NCBI GenBank assembly: GCA_900543345.1 | Contig: UQRJ01000001.1 | Span: 1 to 33,639 of the forward strand | Reading direction: 5' to 3' | DNA length: 33,639 nucleotides | From: an uncultured Sporolactobacillus sp. | GTDB lineage: Bacteria; Bacillota; Bacilli; Bacillales; Sporolactobacillaceae | The notes under the pieces: model-generated | What the model was told of the DNA's origin: nothing | The model's input: only the letters and a program-made list of their open reading frames with translations | Database searches by the model: none | Translations under genes and position numbers: made by a program | Shown here: positions 24,600 to 32,628 of the stretch, piece by piece | How the letters are laid out: the number at the start of each line of letters is the position of its first letter | How positions within the stretch are numbered: position 1 is the first letter of the stretch

Positions 24600-25352
24600 A
24601 TGCTGATTACTTTAACCATGTTTGGTGTCGGCCTCTTGCTTGGATTTGTCGGTGCCGGGGGCTCGGGATTCATCATTTCGATTTTAACAACGATTTTTCG
24701 CTTTTCGATTCATACGGCATTAGGGACATCACTGACGGCGATGATTTTTTCTGCAGTTTCCGGTTCGGTCAGCCATTATCGCGAGGGGAACATGGTCCTG
24801 CGGGCAGGCATTCCGGTCGGCATTTTCGGGGGAGCCGGCGCTTGGTTCGGTTCGAAATGGTCGTCGGCGATTCCTGTGGATCACTTAAAATGGATGACGG
24901 CCGGTATGTTGCTTCTATCGGCAGTTCTGCTTTGGTTGCGCATGTGGATTGTCGCCCATAGCAAGGGAAAAATCAAGCAGGATACGTTGCCGACCGGTTT
25001 TCGCTTCTGGCTCTCGGTAGGAACGGTCGGGACGGCGTCGGGCATCTTATCCGGTCTGTTCGGCATCGGTTCCACACCGTTTATCCAAATCGGGCTGATG
25101 TTTTTATTAAATCTATCAATTATCAAAGCCGCCGGTACCACCATGCTTGTGATTGTGCCCATTGCCCTGTCCGGTGGGATCGACAATTATTTTCTTGGCT
25201 TTCTGGATGTTCCTTTATTATTGGAAGTGGTGATCGGGACCATGACCGGTTCTTACATCGGTGCGAAATTCACAAGACGTCTGTCCGTTAGGGTTCTAAA
25301 AACAGCTATGCTCATCGTTCCCATACTCGGTGCGACTTTACTGCTGGTATAA
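24600..25352 (+). CDS. TauE/SafE family membrane transporter
   Basis: This 250-residue integral membrane protein has about eight hydrophobic segments in two repeats. Each repeat contains the family GAGGSGF / GIGSTPF-type glycine motifs (residues about 17-24 and near the middle). Family members export sulfite or other organosulfur anions; the substrate here is unknown. I choose ATG 24600 with AAAGGGAT upstream. The frame is open back to 24444, but those 52 extra residues are not hydrophobic and do not resemble the family. It lies alone between the PTS operon and the GH63-like gene. Confidence 0.85.
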   Translation: MLITLTMFGVGLLLGFVGAGGSGFIISILTTIFRFSIHTALGTSLTAMIFSAVSGSVSHYREGNMVLRAGIPVGIFGGAGAWFGSKWSSAIPVDHLKWMTAGMLLLSAVLLWLRMWIVAHSKGKIKQDTLPTGFRFWLSVGTVGTASGILSGLFGIGSTPFIQIGLMFLLNLSIIKAAGTTMLVIVPIALSGGIDNYFLGFLDVPLLLEVVIGTMTGSYIGAKFTRRLSVRVLKTAMLIVPILGATLLLV

Positions 25353-25627
25353 TTTATAAAATGCTAATGTAAAGTTATCGACAATCCGGTGCTGGTACCA
25401 GATCGCGTGAACCGCATTTCCTCAGACAGTTAGTAGGTATCATCACGCCGTTGGCCAATTCACCATCCCCTCGGCTTATCCCTCGGTACCCGGGCGATGA
25501 TTGGATGGATCAATGTTCTCACTCTTCCTTAACTGATACCGGCAACGTCAGTTGGAAATATGAATTATTGTGAATACAGATGAATCGTTTTGACAACTGG
25601 ATATTGGCTGATTACCGGCTGCCGAGT
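25353..25627. other. Intergenic region between convergent genes, no gene seen
   Basis: It holds no frame with SD and recognisable content, and I find no strong hairpin with a T run for either flanking gene. Confidence 0.4.
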
Positions 25628-27382
25628 TCATTTTTTCAGCGATGCTAACTCCCGTATTTTGTTCCGAAAATAAATATAAACAGCCGCCGTCCAGGCAAAC
25701 CCATTATCCCGCAGCCCTTTTCCGGTTCGCGCATCAAAATTTTCGTAAAAACCACTCTTCTCAACGGCAGCACAAAACCGCGTCATTAATTCGACTGCTT
25801 TCGCCGGGCACCCGGAACGTTTCAATCCTTCCGCAAATAACATCGTCGTCGGTGCCCAAATCGGTCCGCGCCAATAACCGTCAGCTTCATACTGTTGGCT
25901 GTTAAAGCTTTCACTGGCAATTCCATAAGTGCCCCAATAGTCGTCGCTCGTTAAGTGATGAATGATATTTTCGCGAATTGCTTTCGGTAATAACTGGCCA
26001 AGTACAATGGAAAGATAAGGCATGCATGACTTGGAATAAATGGGCGTACCCGTCCTCATATTTCGCGCAACCGGCAAACCGTCGATAATAAAGAAATCGA
26101 GAAAACGAGCCATCATCTCCTGCTTCTTTTCTCGCCAATACGCTTGTCGGCCATTGGCTAAGCGTTTCGACAGCTCTTCCAATAGTTGAACCGATTCAAT
26201 GAGATAGGCAGATAAATCAGGACTGTCTACCACCGCTTGTTCCTGAAAAACTGTCGAATTATCGAGTCCGGAATCATTGCCGTGATGATATTCAGCAATA
26301 CCGTCATGATCGGAATCCTTATAGGTGAGATAAAACGATAATTGGCGCTTGATTTGCCGATATATTTTGCTTAACAGTTCCCGGTCCGCATCCGGTTTTT
26401 GTTGCAGTAACAAGGAATAGATTAGGCCATGAATCGGCGGCTTGGAAAAATTCCAGCGGATGGTACTGTCACTAACAGATCCCGGCAATTGGCCCTGCGG
26501 ATCTTGATAATCAAAGACCGCAAACATTTGATCAAAAGCGAGTCGGTCGTCTCCATACAGCAATCCCAGTGCGATAAAACAGTGATCCCAGCTCCAAATG
26601 CCAGGGAAACGGTGATTGGATGAATAGACGGCATAACGCTGCAAGAGTCCTTCGGGCCGAACGGTGCAGGACCAAAGAATATAAATCGCCTGCATGTAGG
26701 TCGCTAAATGAGCCGATACCGCAGGAAAGCGCTCCGCAAAACGGTTGAAGTTTTGCTGCATCCGCTGCCGGCACGAGGTAAAATAAAACGGCGTCGGGGA
26801 AGGCAGGGCGGCATTTGTCGGTACATCTTCAATGACGAGCGTCCCCCGATGATCGAAAATACCGCGAATGAGTATTTCCGAGCAGTTTGTCGCGGTCTGT
26901 TCGCTGCCTTTCGCATCATAATTGACATGCTGCACAAGATCAATAGTCGCCATGCGGCTTTGCACATAAACAATATATTTCGACAAATTTTTATAACTAT
27001 TCACCATGACATAGCGGTCCGTCTCCGGACCAAGCAGATAATTGTATTCAAAATTATACTTCGGCAGCGTATCGATGAGCAGATCGGCATGCTTCATATT
27101 GCCGGCGACAATGAGCCGCTTCGCATCGGCAAACGTAAGCACGGCGTAGCCGTCGTCCGTGCGGAGAAGCACCTGGTCCGTACTCTGTTGTTCCACGCGA
27201 TAGCGGAGCAGATGGTCCCCTGCCTTTATCTTCAGTTTTAACGACCGCTGCTGCCGGCGCGATTTTCCCCGCAAGCTGCAGATATACAACTGATCTGTCT
27301 TTTCCCCCCGATCGGTAACGACCGCCAGATAAGAACCAAAATAACTGAATGGCAAACTTTCCGTCCCTAATCGCTCCATCAT
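25628..27382 (-). CDS. GH63/MGH1-like glycoside hydrolase
   Basis: This 584-residue cytoplasmic protein has an N-terminal beta-rich domain (about 1-200) and a C-terminal (alpha/alpha)6-type domain. FPGIWSWDHCFIALGLL, FDYQDPQGQLPGSVSD, RWNFSKPPIHGL and YWRGPIWAPTTMLFAEGL are the patterns of the MGH1-like clan that includes GH63 mannosylglycerate hydrolases, GH37 trehalases and amylo-glucosidase domains. It would hydrolyse an alpha-glucoside or alpha-mannoside, perhaps a sugar phosphate. The start is ATG 27382 with AGAGG 8 bases upstream. It is divergent from a trehalose-type PTS EIIBC and may process its product. The family is fairly clear; the substrate is not. Confidence 0.75.
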   Translation of the reverse strand: MMERLGTESLPFSYFGSYLAVVTDRGEKTDQLYICSLRGKSRRQQRSLKLKIKAGDHLLRYRVEQQSTDQVLLRTDDGYAVLTFADAKRLIVAGNMKHADLLIDTLPKYNFEYNYLLGPETDRYVMVNSYKNLSKYIVYVQSRMATIDLVQHVNYDAKGSEQTATNCSEILIRGIFDHRGTLVIEDVPTNAALPSPTPFYFTSCRQRMQQNFNRFAERFPAVSAHLATYMQAIYILWSCTVRPEGLLQRYAVYSSNHRFPGIWSWDHCFIALGLLYGDDRLAFDQMFAVFDYQDPQGQLPGSVSDSTIRWNFSKPPIHGLIYSLLLQQKPDADRELLSKIYRQIKRQLSFYLTYKDSDHDGIAEYHHGNDSGLDNSTVFQEQAVVDSPDLSAYLIESVQLLEELSKRLANGRQAYWREKKQEMMARFLDFFIIDGLPVARNMRTGTPIYSKSCMPYLSIVLGQLLPKAIRENIIHHLTSDDYWGTYGIASESFNSQQYEADGYWRGPIWAPTTMLFAEGLKRSGCPAKAVELMTRFCAAVEKSGFYENFDARTGKGLRDNGFAWTAAVYIYFRNKIRELASLKK

Positions 27383-27429
27383 AGCCTCATCCTCTTATCA
27401 CATTATTGCTAATAATCTGTTTGCAACCG

Positions 27430-27458
27430 TTGACATCATAAAAGCAAAGCGCTAACAT
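27430..27458 (+). promoter_or_regulatory. Promoter of the PTS EIIBC gene
   Basis: A perfect TTGACA (27430-27435) and TAACAT (27453-27458) are 17 bases apart. The predicted start near 27464-27466 coincides with the first possible ATG, so either the mRNA is leaderless or translation starts further in. Confidence 0.7.
27444..27457 (+). promoter_or_regulatory. cre-like site over the EIIBC promoter
   Basis: GCAAAGCGCTAACA resembles the CcpA consensus TGNAANCGNWNNCA, with two mismatches at the left end. It overlaps the -10, where CcpA binding would repress. Confidence 0.4.
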
Positions 27459-27463
27459 AGTTA

Positions 27464-28954
27464 ATGATATCAGACATGTACGTACATGTTAAGCGAATCG
27501 AGGAAAAATCAACGACAAAATTGCAAAATGATGTGGCCAAAATCATCACCTACCTTGGCGGTCGCGAAAACATTATCAGTGCCACCCATTGTGTCACCCG
27601 GTTAAGATTAATTTTAAAAGACAAGGCGAAGGTTCGCACGAAAGCGTTAGAAGCAGTCAATCTTGTACAAGGCACTTTTTATGCCAGCGGCCAGTTTCAA
27701 GTCGTCATCGGCCCGGGGGTCGAGAAAGTATACAACGAATTTATTGATCAAACCGGGCTAAAGGACGAATCCGTCCAAGAAGTGAAAGAAAAAGCGGCAA
27801 ATAACGGCGGATGGTTACAAAAAGGAATCCGCATTTTAGCAGACATTTTTATTCCGATCATTCCGGCGATCGTTGCCGCCGGCTTATTAATGGGGATAAA
27901 CAACCTGATTGTCAACAAAGGCATTTTTTATGCGCATGCTTCGGTACTCACGATGCACCCGGAGTGGACAGGCTTCTCTAATTTTATCAATTTGGTTGCT
28001 AATGCGGCTTTTACTTTTCTTCCGGTGTTAATTTCTTGGTCGGCCGCCAAGAAATTCGGCGGCAGCCCGGTCCTGGGCATTGTTCTTGGCTTAATTCTTG
28101 TCCATCCGGACTTGATGTCCGCCTATACCTATGCCGCCGATCCAAGCAAAGTGGCTTACTGGAACATCGGCTTTTTGCACGTCGCCAAGGTCGGCTATCA
28201 AGGGCAGGTATTACCCGTCCTGTTTGCCGCCTGGATTCTGTCCAAATGTGAAATTCAGTTAAAAAAAATAATTCCCAATGCTTTAAAATTAGTACTGGTT
28301 GCCCCAATTGCCCTGCTGGTAACGGCCGGCATTACTTTTACCATCATCGGCCCGCTGACCATGGCCGGCGCGAACGGTATTACTAACGGCGTTGTATGGC
28401 TGTTTAAAGTCGCTCCCATTTTTGCCGGTGCTTTCTACGCATTCATCTGCCCGATTCTGGTTGTTACCGGTATGCACCATTTATTTCTTGGAGTGAATTT
28501 GCAAATGGCGGGATCGCTTGGCTATGTGACCTTATGGCCGATCGGCGACACCGTAACCATGTCGCAAGCTGTTGCCTGCTTAACAACCTATTTCTTCTTA
28601 AAGAATAAAAAGATTAAAAACGTCGCGCTCACTTCGGCGTTATCGGCTTCACTCGGTATTACGGAGCCGGCGATTTACGGCATCAATTTGCGCTATCGTT
28701 TCCCATTCGTTGCCGTCATGTGTGCCAGTGCCTGTGGCAGTGCATTTCTCGCCTATTTTAATGTGAAAGCCACATCCGTCGGTGTTTCCGGACTTTTCTC
28801 CATTTTATCCGTCTTTCCAAGATACTGGGGTATTTATGCGATGGGCGAACTCATCACAATTGTCATGACTATCCTGTTAACTTATGCTTTCCACAAGGGC
28901 AACTTATTCAAAGTCAAGCAAGGAGAAGAGTTGAACGTCAACATGAATTTTTGA
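27464..28954 (+). CDS. treP: PTS EIIBC permease, trehalose/sucrose type
   Basis: This protein of up to 496 residues has an EIIB domain with phosphocysteine Cys43 in SATHCVTRLRL and an EIIC domain (about 120-480) with about ten hydrophobic segments, HLFLGVNLQMAG and the GITEPAIYG motif of the glucose superfamily. No EIIA is attached, so a glucose-type EIIA must be supplied elsewhere. The start is uncertain: ATG 27464 lies at the predicted transcription start, and TTG 27521 would put the Cys at position 24, close to relatives such as TreP; neither has a good SD. The following TreR-like gene supports trehalose or a related disaccharide as substrate. A strong terminator follows. Confidence 0.85.
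   Translation: MISDMYVHVKRIEEKSTTKLQNDVAKIITYLGGRENIISATHCVTRLRLILKDKAKVRTKALEAVNLVQGTFYASGQFQVVIGPGVEKVYNEFIDQTGLKDESVQEVKEKAANNGGWLQKGIRILADIFIPIIPAIVAAGLLMGINNLIVNKGIFYAHASVLTMHPEWTGFSNFINLVANAAFTFLPVLISWSAAKKFGGSPVLGIVLGLILVHPDLMSAYTYAADPSKVAYWNIGFLHVAKVGYQGQVLPVLFAAWILSKCEIQLKKIIPNALKLVLVAPIALLVTAGITFTIIGPLTMAGANGITNGVVWLFKVAPIFAGAFYAFICPILVVTGMHHLFLGVNLQMAGSLGYVTLWPIGDTVTMSQAVACLTTYFFLKNKKIKNVALTSALSASLGITEPAIYGINLRYRFPFVAVMCASACGSAFLAYFNVKATSVGVSGLFSILSVFPRYWGIYAMGELITIVMTILLTYAFHKGNLFKVKQGEELNVNMNF
27474..27489 (+). promoter_or_regulatory. Candidate TreR operator
   Basis: ACATGTACGTACATGT is a perfect 16-base palindrome just downstream of the predicted transcription start. Its core TGTA-NN-TACA is like the known Bacillus tre operator core. 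It also falls inside the first codons of the longest EIIBC frame, which argues that translation may start later. Confidence 0.55.
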
Positions 28955-28983
28955 ACACGATTCACAAAAAGTAAGGAACCAAC

Positions 28984-29016
28984 GAGAGAGGAATCGTCAC
29001 CTCTCTCTTTTTTTTT
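28984..29016 (+). terminator. Intrinsic terminator after the EIIBC gene
   Basis: A perfect eight-pair stem GAGAGAGG/CCTCTCTC has an eight-base loop and is followed by nine T (29008-29016). Confidence 0.92.
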
Positions 29017-29024
29017 GCTATAAT
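29016..29024 (+). promoter_or_regulatory. Extended -10 promoter of the GntR regulator
   Basis: TGCTATAAT (extended -10) directly abuts the preceding terminator and lies 39 bases before the regulator start. The -35 region would fall in the terminator stem and is not conserved. Confidence 0.55.
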
Positions 29025-29063
29025 TGACTTAAAGCTGATCAATCATTTCTGTAGGGAAGAACC

Positions 29064-29810
29064 ATGATAAAATATAAAATAATTTATCAAGACCTGGCGC
29101 GAAAAATAAAACAACACGACTATCAGGCAGGAACGCTGCTGCCGAGTGAAAGCCGGCTTCAAATCCAATATCACGCATCGCGGGACACCATTAGGAAAGC
29201 GCTGACACTGCTGAAGGAAAACGGTTTTATCCAGAAGAAAAAAGGCAAGGGATCGATTGTTGTCGATGCGCATGAATTCTCGCTGCCGATAGCCGGGATT
29301 TCCAGTTTTGCCGAGTTAAACAAGCAGAACCACCTACTGACGCAAACCCGTGTATTGACCATGAAAGACTTAACGGTCACCGATCAAATATTCGACAATC
29401 GGGCGGCGACCGATCGATCCTATGCAGTCATTTACATCGAACGGCTGCGCTTCATCAATCACGAACCGGTCATTATCGACAAAAACTACATTTTAAAAGA
29501 CATCGTCCCGGAAGTGCCCGTGAACGCCGCTCAAAGCTCCCTTTATCGCTATTTTGAAGACAAATTGAAGTTAAACATCGGCTATGCAGAAAAAATCATT
29601 ACTGTCGAGGAAGCCAACGAACAGGATCAAAAGCTATTAAACCTATCACCGGCAAAAACGATCGTTGATATCCATAGTAAAACCTTTCTTGATGATGCGC
29701 GCGTGCTGCAGTTCTCCGAATCGCGGCACCGATCAGACCGATTTCGTTTTTTTGATTTTGAAAGGAGAACCCATGGCGGGATGATCGAGAACTACATTAA
29801 GGACGATTAA
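29064..29810 (+). CDS. treR: GntR family repressor, TreR-like
   Basis: This 248-residue regulator has an N-terminal GntR winged helix (MIKYKIIYQDLARKIKQ, LPSESRLQIQYHASRDTIRKAL, ending in GFIQKKKGKGSIV at about 55-67) and a C-terminal UTRA effector domain (about 85-240), which in TreR binds trehalose 6-phosphate. The start is ATG 29064 with AGGGAAG upstream. It has its own promoter after the EIIBC terminator, so it could be expressed when the permease is off. The position beside an EIIBC gene matches the treP-treA-treR layout, but treA is missing. Confidence 0.87.
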   Translation: MIKYKIIYQDLARKIKQHDYQAGTLLPSESRLQIQYHASRDTIRKALTLLKENGFIQKKKGKGSIVVDAHEFSLPIAGISSFAELNKQNHLLTQTRVLTMKDLTVTDQIFDNRAATDRSYAVIYIERLRFINHEPVIIDKNYILKDIVPEVPVNAAQSSLYRYFEDKLKLNIGYAEKIITVEEANEQDQKLLNLSPAKTIVDIHSKTFLDDARVLQFSESRHRSDRFRFFDFERRTHGGMIENYIKDD

Positions 29811-30356
29811 TATATCGCGCTTATTCCGCTTAAAGTCCTGCAAGCTTCCCGTCTGCCCTGCGGTCCCGCAGCAAAATGAAGTGGAGATTGACCTGGGCAA
29901 CTTGCAGTGACTGTTGATCTTTATATTGAATCTTGAAGATCTGATAAATTTTTCCGATCACTCAGGTGATCTGGTGAAATTTTTATGGAGAAGGGCGATA
30001 TCCGCAGCAAATAAAGTATAGTTTACCTGAAGACATTGATTACTTTAGACAGGGCGACATAACAGGTAACTTTCTCCCGGGAACGATAACCGGGTTTTTC
30101 CCCTTTTGTCAGCACTTTATTTTTTCACTTACGCCGCCTCCACGCCCCTAGCCGGCGATATGGAATTTTTCAAGATGCCCGGCCATGCGATGATGTTCTG
30201 CATAGTGATTTTTTGCTCGTCCTATCCAGTCCACTGTATTTCACAACATTACAAACCATTATAAATAATTTTTCATTGCAAAGCCGAAATGACTGATATA
30301 TTGGCATAAACCGGCATATTTTTTCTTGTCATCATGACAAAAAGTGGCTGATGAAG
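29811..30356. other. Long intergenic region with short dyads, no supported gene
   Basis: A weak terminator-like CCCGG(9)CCGGG followed by TTTTT is at 30076-30099. A perfect GATCAC-TCAG-GTGATC hairpin is at 29956-29971. An open but start-less plus-strand frame (29978-30151, 57 codons, Pro/Phe-rich) may be gene debris. The last 100 bases are AT-rich promoter DNA. Confidence 0.4.
30326..30340 (+). promoter_or_regulatory. Candidate operator upstream of the second ABC operon
   Basis: TTGTCATCATGACAA is a perfect 7-1-7 inverted repeat ending 16 bases before the -35 of the operon promoter, a position suited to an activator. The cognate regulator is not identified. Confidence 0.4.
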
Positions 30357-30385
30357 TTGACAAAAAAGCATGACGGTACAATAAT
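30357..30385 (+). promoter_or_regulatory. Promoter of the second sugar ABC operon
   Basis: A perfect TTGACA (30357-30362) and AATAAT (30380-30385) have a 17-base spacer. Transcription would start near 30392. Confidence 0.75.
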
Positions 30386-30391
30386 AAGGTT

Positions 30392-30405
30392 GGACAGCGC
30401 TTACA
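30392..30405 (-). promoter_or_regulatory. cre-like site at the second ABC operon promoter
   Basis: On the minus strand TGTAAGCGCTGTCC matches the CcpA consensus TGNAANCGNWNNCA at all but the last base. It lies at the predicted transcription start, so CcpA would repress the operon in the presence of preferred sugars. Confidence 0.6.
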
Positions 30406-30433
30406 AAAGATTACAGAAAGGTGTGTGGGGGTA

Positions 30434-31753
30434 ATGTCAATTAAAAAAATTGCTGCGCTTCTCTCATCCGTGTTGATGGTGACCGGCCTTCTTGCCGGAT
30501 GCGGTGCTTCGGGGAACAGCGGAAAGAGTGGGAAAACCGAAATTACATTCTGGTCGGCACCGAACCCGCCGCAAACGAAGTTCTGGAAAACAATGGCCAA
30601 TGATTTTGAAAAAAAGAATCCGAACATTACGGTCAAAGTAACGCAAATGAAAGAGAGTCCTTCATCGGAAGCAACGATTCAATCGGCAGTCGCTTCTCAT
30701 ACGACGCCGACAATGTCGGAAAACATTACTCGCAGCTTCGCTGCCCAGCTGGCTGCAAGTAAAGCAATCATCCCACTGAATAAATTGTCCGGTGTTCAAA
30801 CAGTTGTTAAAAACCGGGAAATGACAAAAACCGTCAAAGGCTGGACATTCTCCGACAATAATCAGTATGTCCTTCCCGTCTATTCCAACCCGATTCTGTT
30901 TGCTTGGCGTCTGGACACATTGAAAAAGCTCGGTTATTCGGAACCGCCGAAAACTTACACGGAATTTCTACAAGTCGGTAAGAAATTAAAAGCGATGGAT
31001 TCGGATAAGTATATGTGGGCCAAACCGGCACTTGCCGATCCGACATCGTGGCAGAGATGGTTCGACTTCTTCCTCCTTTACCATGCGGCATCAAACGGCA
31101 ATTCGTACATTTCCGGTCAAAAATTTGTCGCCAATGCAAAGGCCGGCAAAGAAGTATTGACCTTCATGGATCAGATGCGCAAAGAAAAATTATTGCTGAT
31201 CAAACAGTCGACCGATCCGTTTGAAACCGGCACGGCGCTAATGGCGGATAACGGTCCATGGTCGTTCCCGAACTGGGCGGAAAAATATCCGAAACTGAAA
31301 TACGGAAAAACATACACACTCGCTGCTCCCCCGGTTCCGGACAGCATGAAAAACGTCGAACATCCGTATACTTATGCCGACTCGAAAGGTATTGTCATCT
31401 ATGCGTCGGCAACCGCGGCTCAGAAGAAAGCGGCCGTTAAGTTTATGAACTTCGTTTTCAGCAATCCGAAAAACGATCTGACATTCTTAAAAACAACGAA
31501 TTTAATTCCCGCCCGCGATAATGCGGCCGGCACAAAGGCATTCACCGCTTTCTTTAACAGCAATCCCGGTTTGAAAGTGTATGCAGAAAACGTCAAATAC
31601 GGTGTTCCGGCAATGGATAATAAAAATTACAACGATCTGATGCAAATCATTGGCGTACAGGCTTTCAATCCCGTCGTCCGCGGTCAAAAGAGCCCGACTA
31701 AAGCGTGGAACGATCTGGTGAAGGCTGAAAAAGAGGCGCTTGCCAAACAATGA
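30434..31753 (+). CDS. Sugar ABC transporter substrate-binding lipoprotein
   Basis: This 439-residue family 1 solute-binding protein opens with MSIKKIAALL, a hydrophobic stretch and the lipobox GLLAGC, placing lipid-modified Cys23 at the mature N-terminus. ITFWSAPNPPQTKFWKTM follows a short linker, typical of MalE/UgpB-like proteins. I choose ATG 30434; GTG 30425 is possible but is closer to the AAAGGTG SD. It is the first gene of an operon with two permeases and a GH130 enzyme, which suggests a beta-mannoside or mannosyl-glucose type ligand. The sequence differs clearly from the lipoprotein at 16661-18037. Confidence 0.93.
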   Translation: MSIKKIAALLSSVLMVTGLLAGCGASGNSGKSGKTEITFWSAPNPPQTKFWKTMANDFEKKNPNITVKVTQMKESPSSEATIQSAVASHTTPTMSENITRSFAAQLAASKAIIPLNKLSGVQTVVKNREMTKTVKGWTFSDNNQYVLPVYSNPILFAWRLDTLKKLGYSEPPKTYTEFLQVGKKLKAMDSDKYMWAKPALADPTSWQRWFDFFLLYHAASNGNSYISGQKFVANAKAGKEVLTFMDQMRKEKLLLIKQSTDPFETGTALMADNGPWSFPNWAEKYPKLKYGKTYTLAAPPVPDSMKNVEHPYTYADSKGIVIYASATAAQKKAAVKFMNFVFSNPKNDLTFLKTTNLIPARDNAAGTKAFTAFFNSNPGLKVYAENVKYGVPAMDNKNYNDLMQIIGVQAFNPVVRGQKSPTKAWNDLVKAEKEALAKQ

Positions 31754-32628
31754 AAAAAACAAACAATAAACTGGGCTGGATTTTTTCTAGCCCTTATTTG
31801 TTATATACACTGATTTTTTTCCTGATTCCGTTAGTCTGGTCCGCGTGGCTATCCGTCACCAACTGGGATATGATGTCGCCGAAAGTCCATTTCGTCGGTC
31901 TTGATAATTTCGTGCAAGCTTTTCAAAGTCCGGCCGTGCACGCTGCTTTCTGGGTAACATTCAAATTTCTGATCATCTTCGTTCCAATGGTGCTGGTCTT
32001 ATCCCTAATCATCGCGGTACTGGTCAATGGTTTGCCGAAATTTAAGGGACTGTTCCTTGTCGCCTTTTTTCTGCCTTATCTTTCATCCGGTGTTGTGTCG
32101 TCGTTAATCGTCAAGGGCCTCTTATCCTACAATGGACCGCTCAACGTCTTTCTTCGTCATCGTCTGGACCTTGATATTAACTGGCTGGGTACGCCGATGA
32201 GCGCCTTGTTCGTGATCTCATTCATGATTGCCTGGAAGATGTCCGGCTATTATGCGCTGATTTTCGTTTCCGGACTGGAGAGCATCAACCGGGATCTGTA
32301 TGAGGCAGCGGCCATGGACGGGGCGGGAAGATGGCGCAGTTTCTGGAACATTACCATCCCGATGCTCTATCCGGCGCTTTACACCGTGCTTGTACTGGCT
32401 GTCGGATTGTGTTTCGGTATTTTCACCGAAGTGTACCAATTAACGGGCGGCGGCCCGAACTACGGCACCAACACGTGGCAAATGGAGATCTATAACCAGG
32501 CCTTCGTCAACCTGAAATCGGGCTATGCGTCGGCGGTTGCCCTGATCTCGGCCGTCATCACCTTCCTATCAATCGGCGTCTTCCGGAAAATCATGGAGAA
32601 ATGGGGTGCGAGCAATGGTTGGTCATAA
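31750..32628 (+). CDS. Sugar ABC transporter permease (MalF/UgpA type)
   Basis: This 292-residue inner-membrane protein has about six hydrophobic segments, starting LGWIFSSPYLLYTLIFFLIPLVW. The EAA loop is LYEAAAMDGAGRWRSFWNITIPML. ATG 31750 overlaps the upstream TGA (ATGA), so expression is coupled to the binding protein. It pairs with the next permease. No ATPase gene lies in the visible part of this operon. Confidence 0.93.
   Translation: MKKTNNKLGWIFSSPYLLYTLIFFLIPLVWSAWLSVTNWDMMSPKVHFVGLDNFVQAFQSPAVHAAFWVTFKFLIIFVPMVLVLSLIIAVLVNGLPKFKGLFLVAFFLPYLSSGVVSSLIVKGLLSYNGPLNVFLRHRLDLDINWLGTPMSALFVISFMIAWKMSGYYALIFVSGLESINRDLYEAAAMDGAGRWRSFWNITIPMLYPALYTVLVLAVGLCFGIFTEVYQLTGGGPNYGTNTWQMEIYNQAFVNLKSGYASAVALISAVITFLSIGVFRKIMEKWGASNGWS

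Noticed and set aside
27444..27457. Strong CcpA cre site at the EIIBC promoter
   Set aside because: Two mismatches to the consensus make it only a cre-like candidate; kept at low confidence.
29978..30151. Plus-strand open frame of 57 codons
   Set aside because: It has no start codon, no SD and no recognisable motif; treated as intergenic debris or chance.
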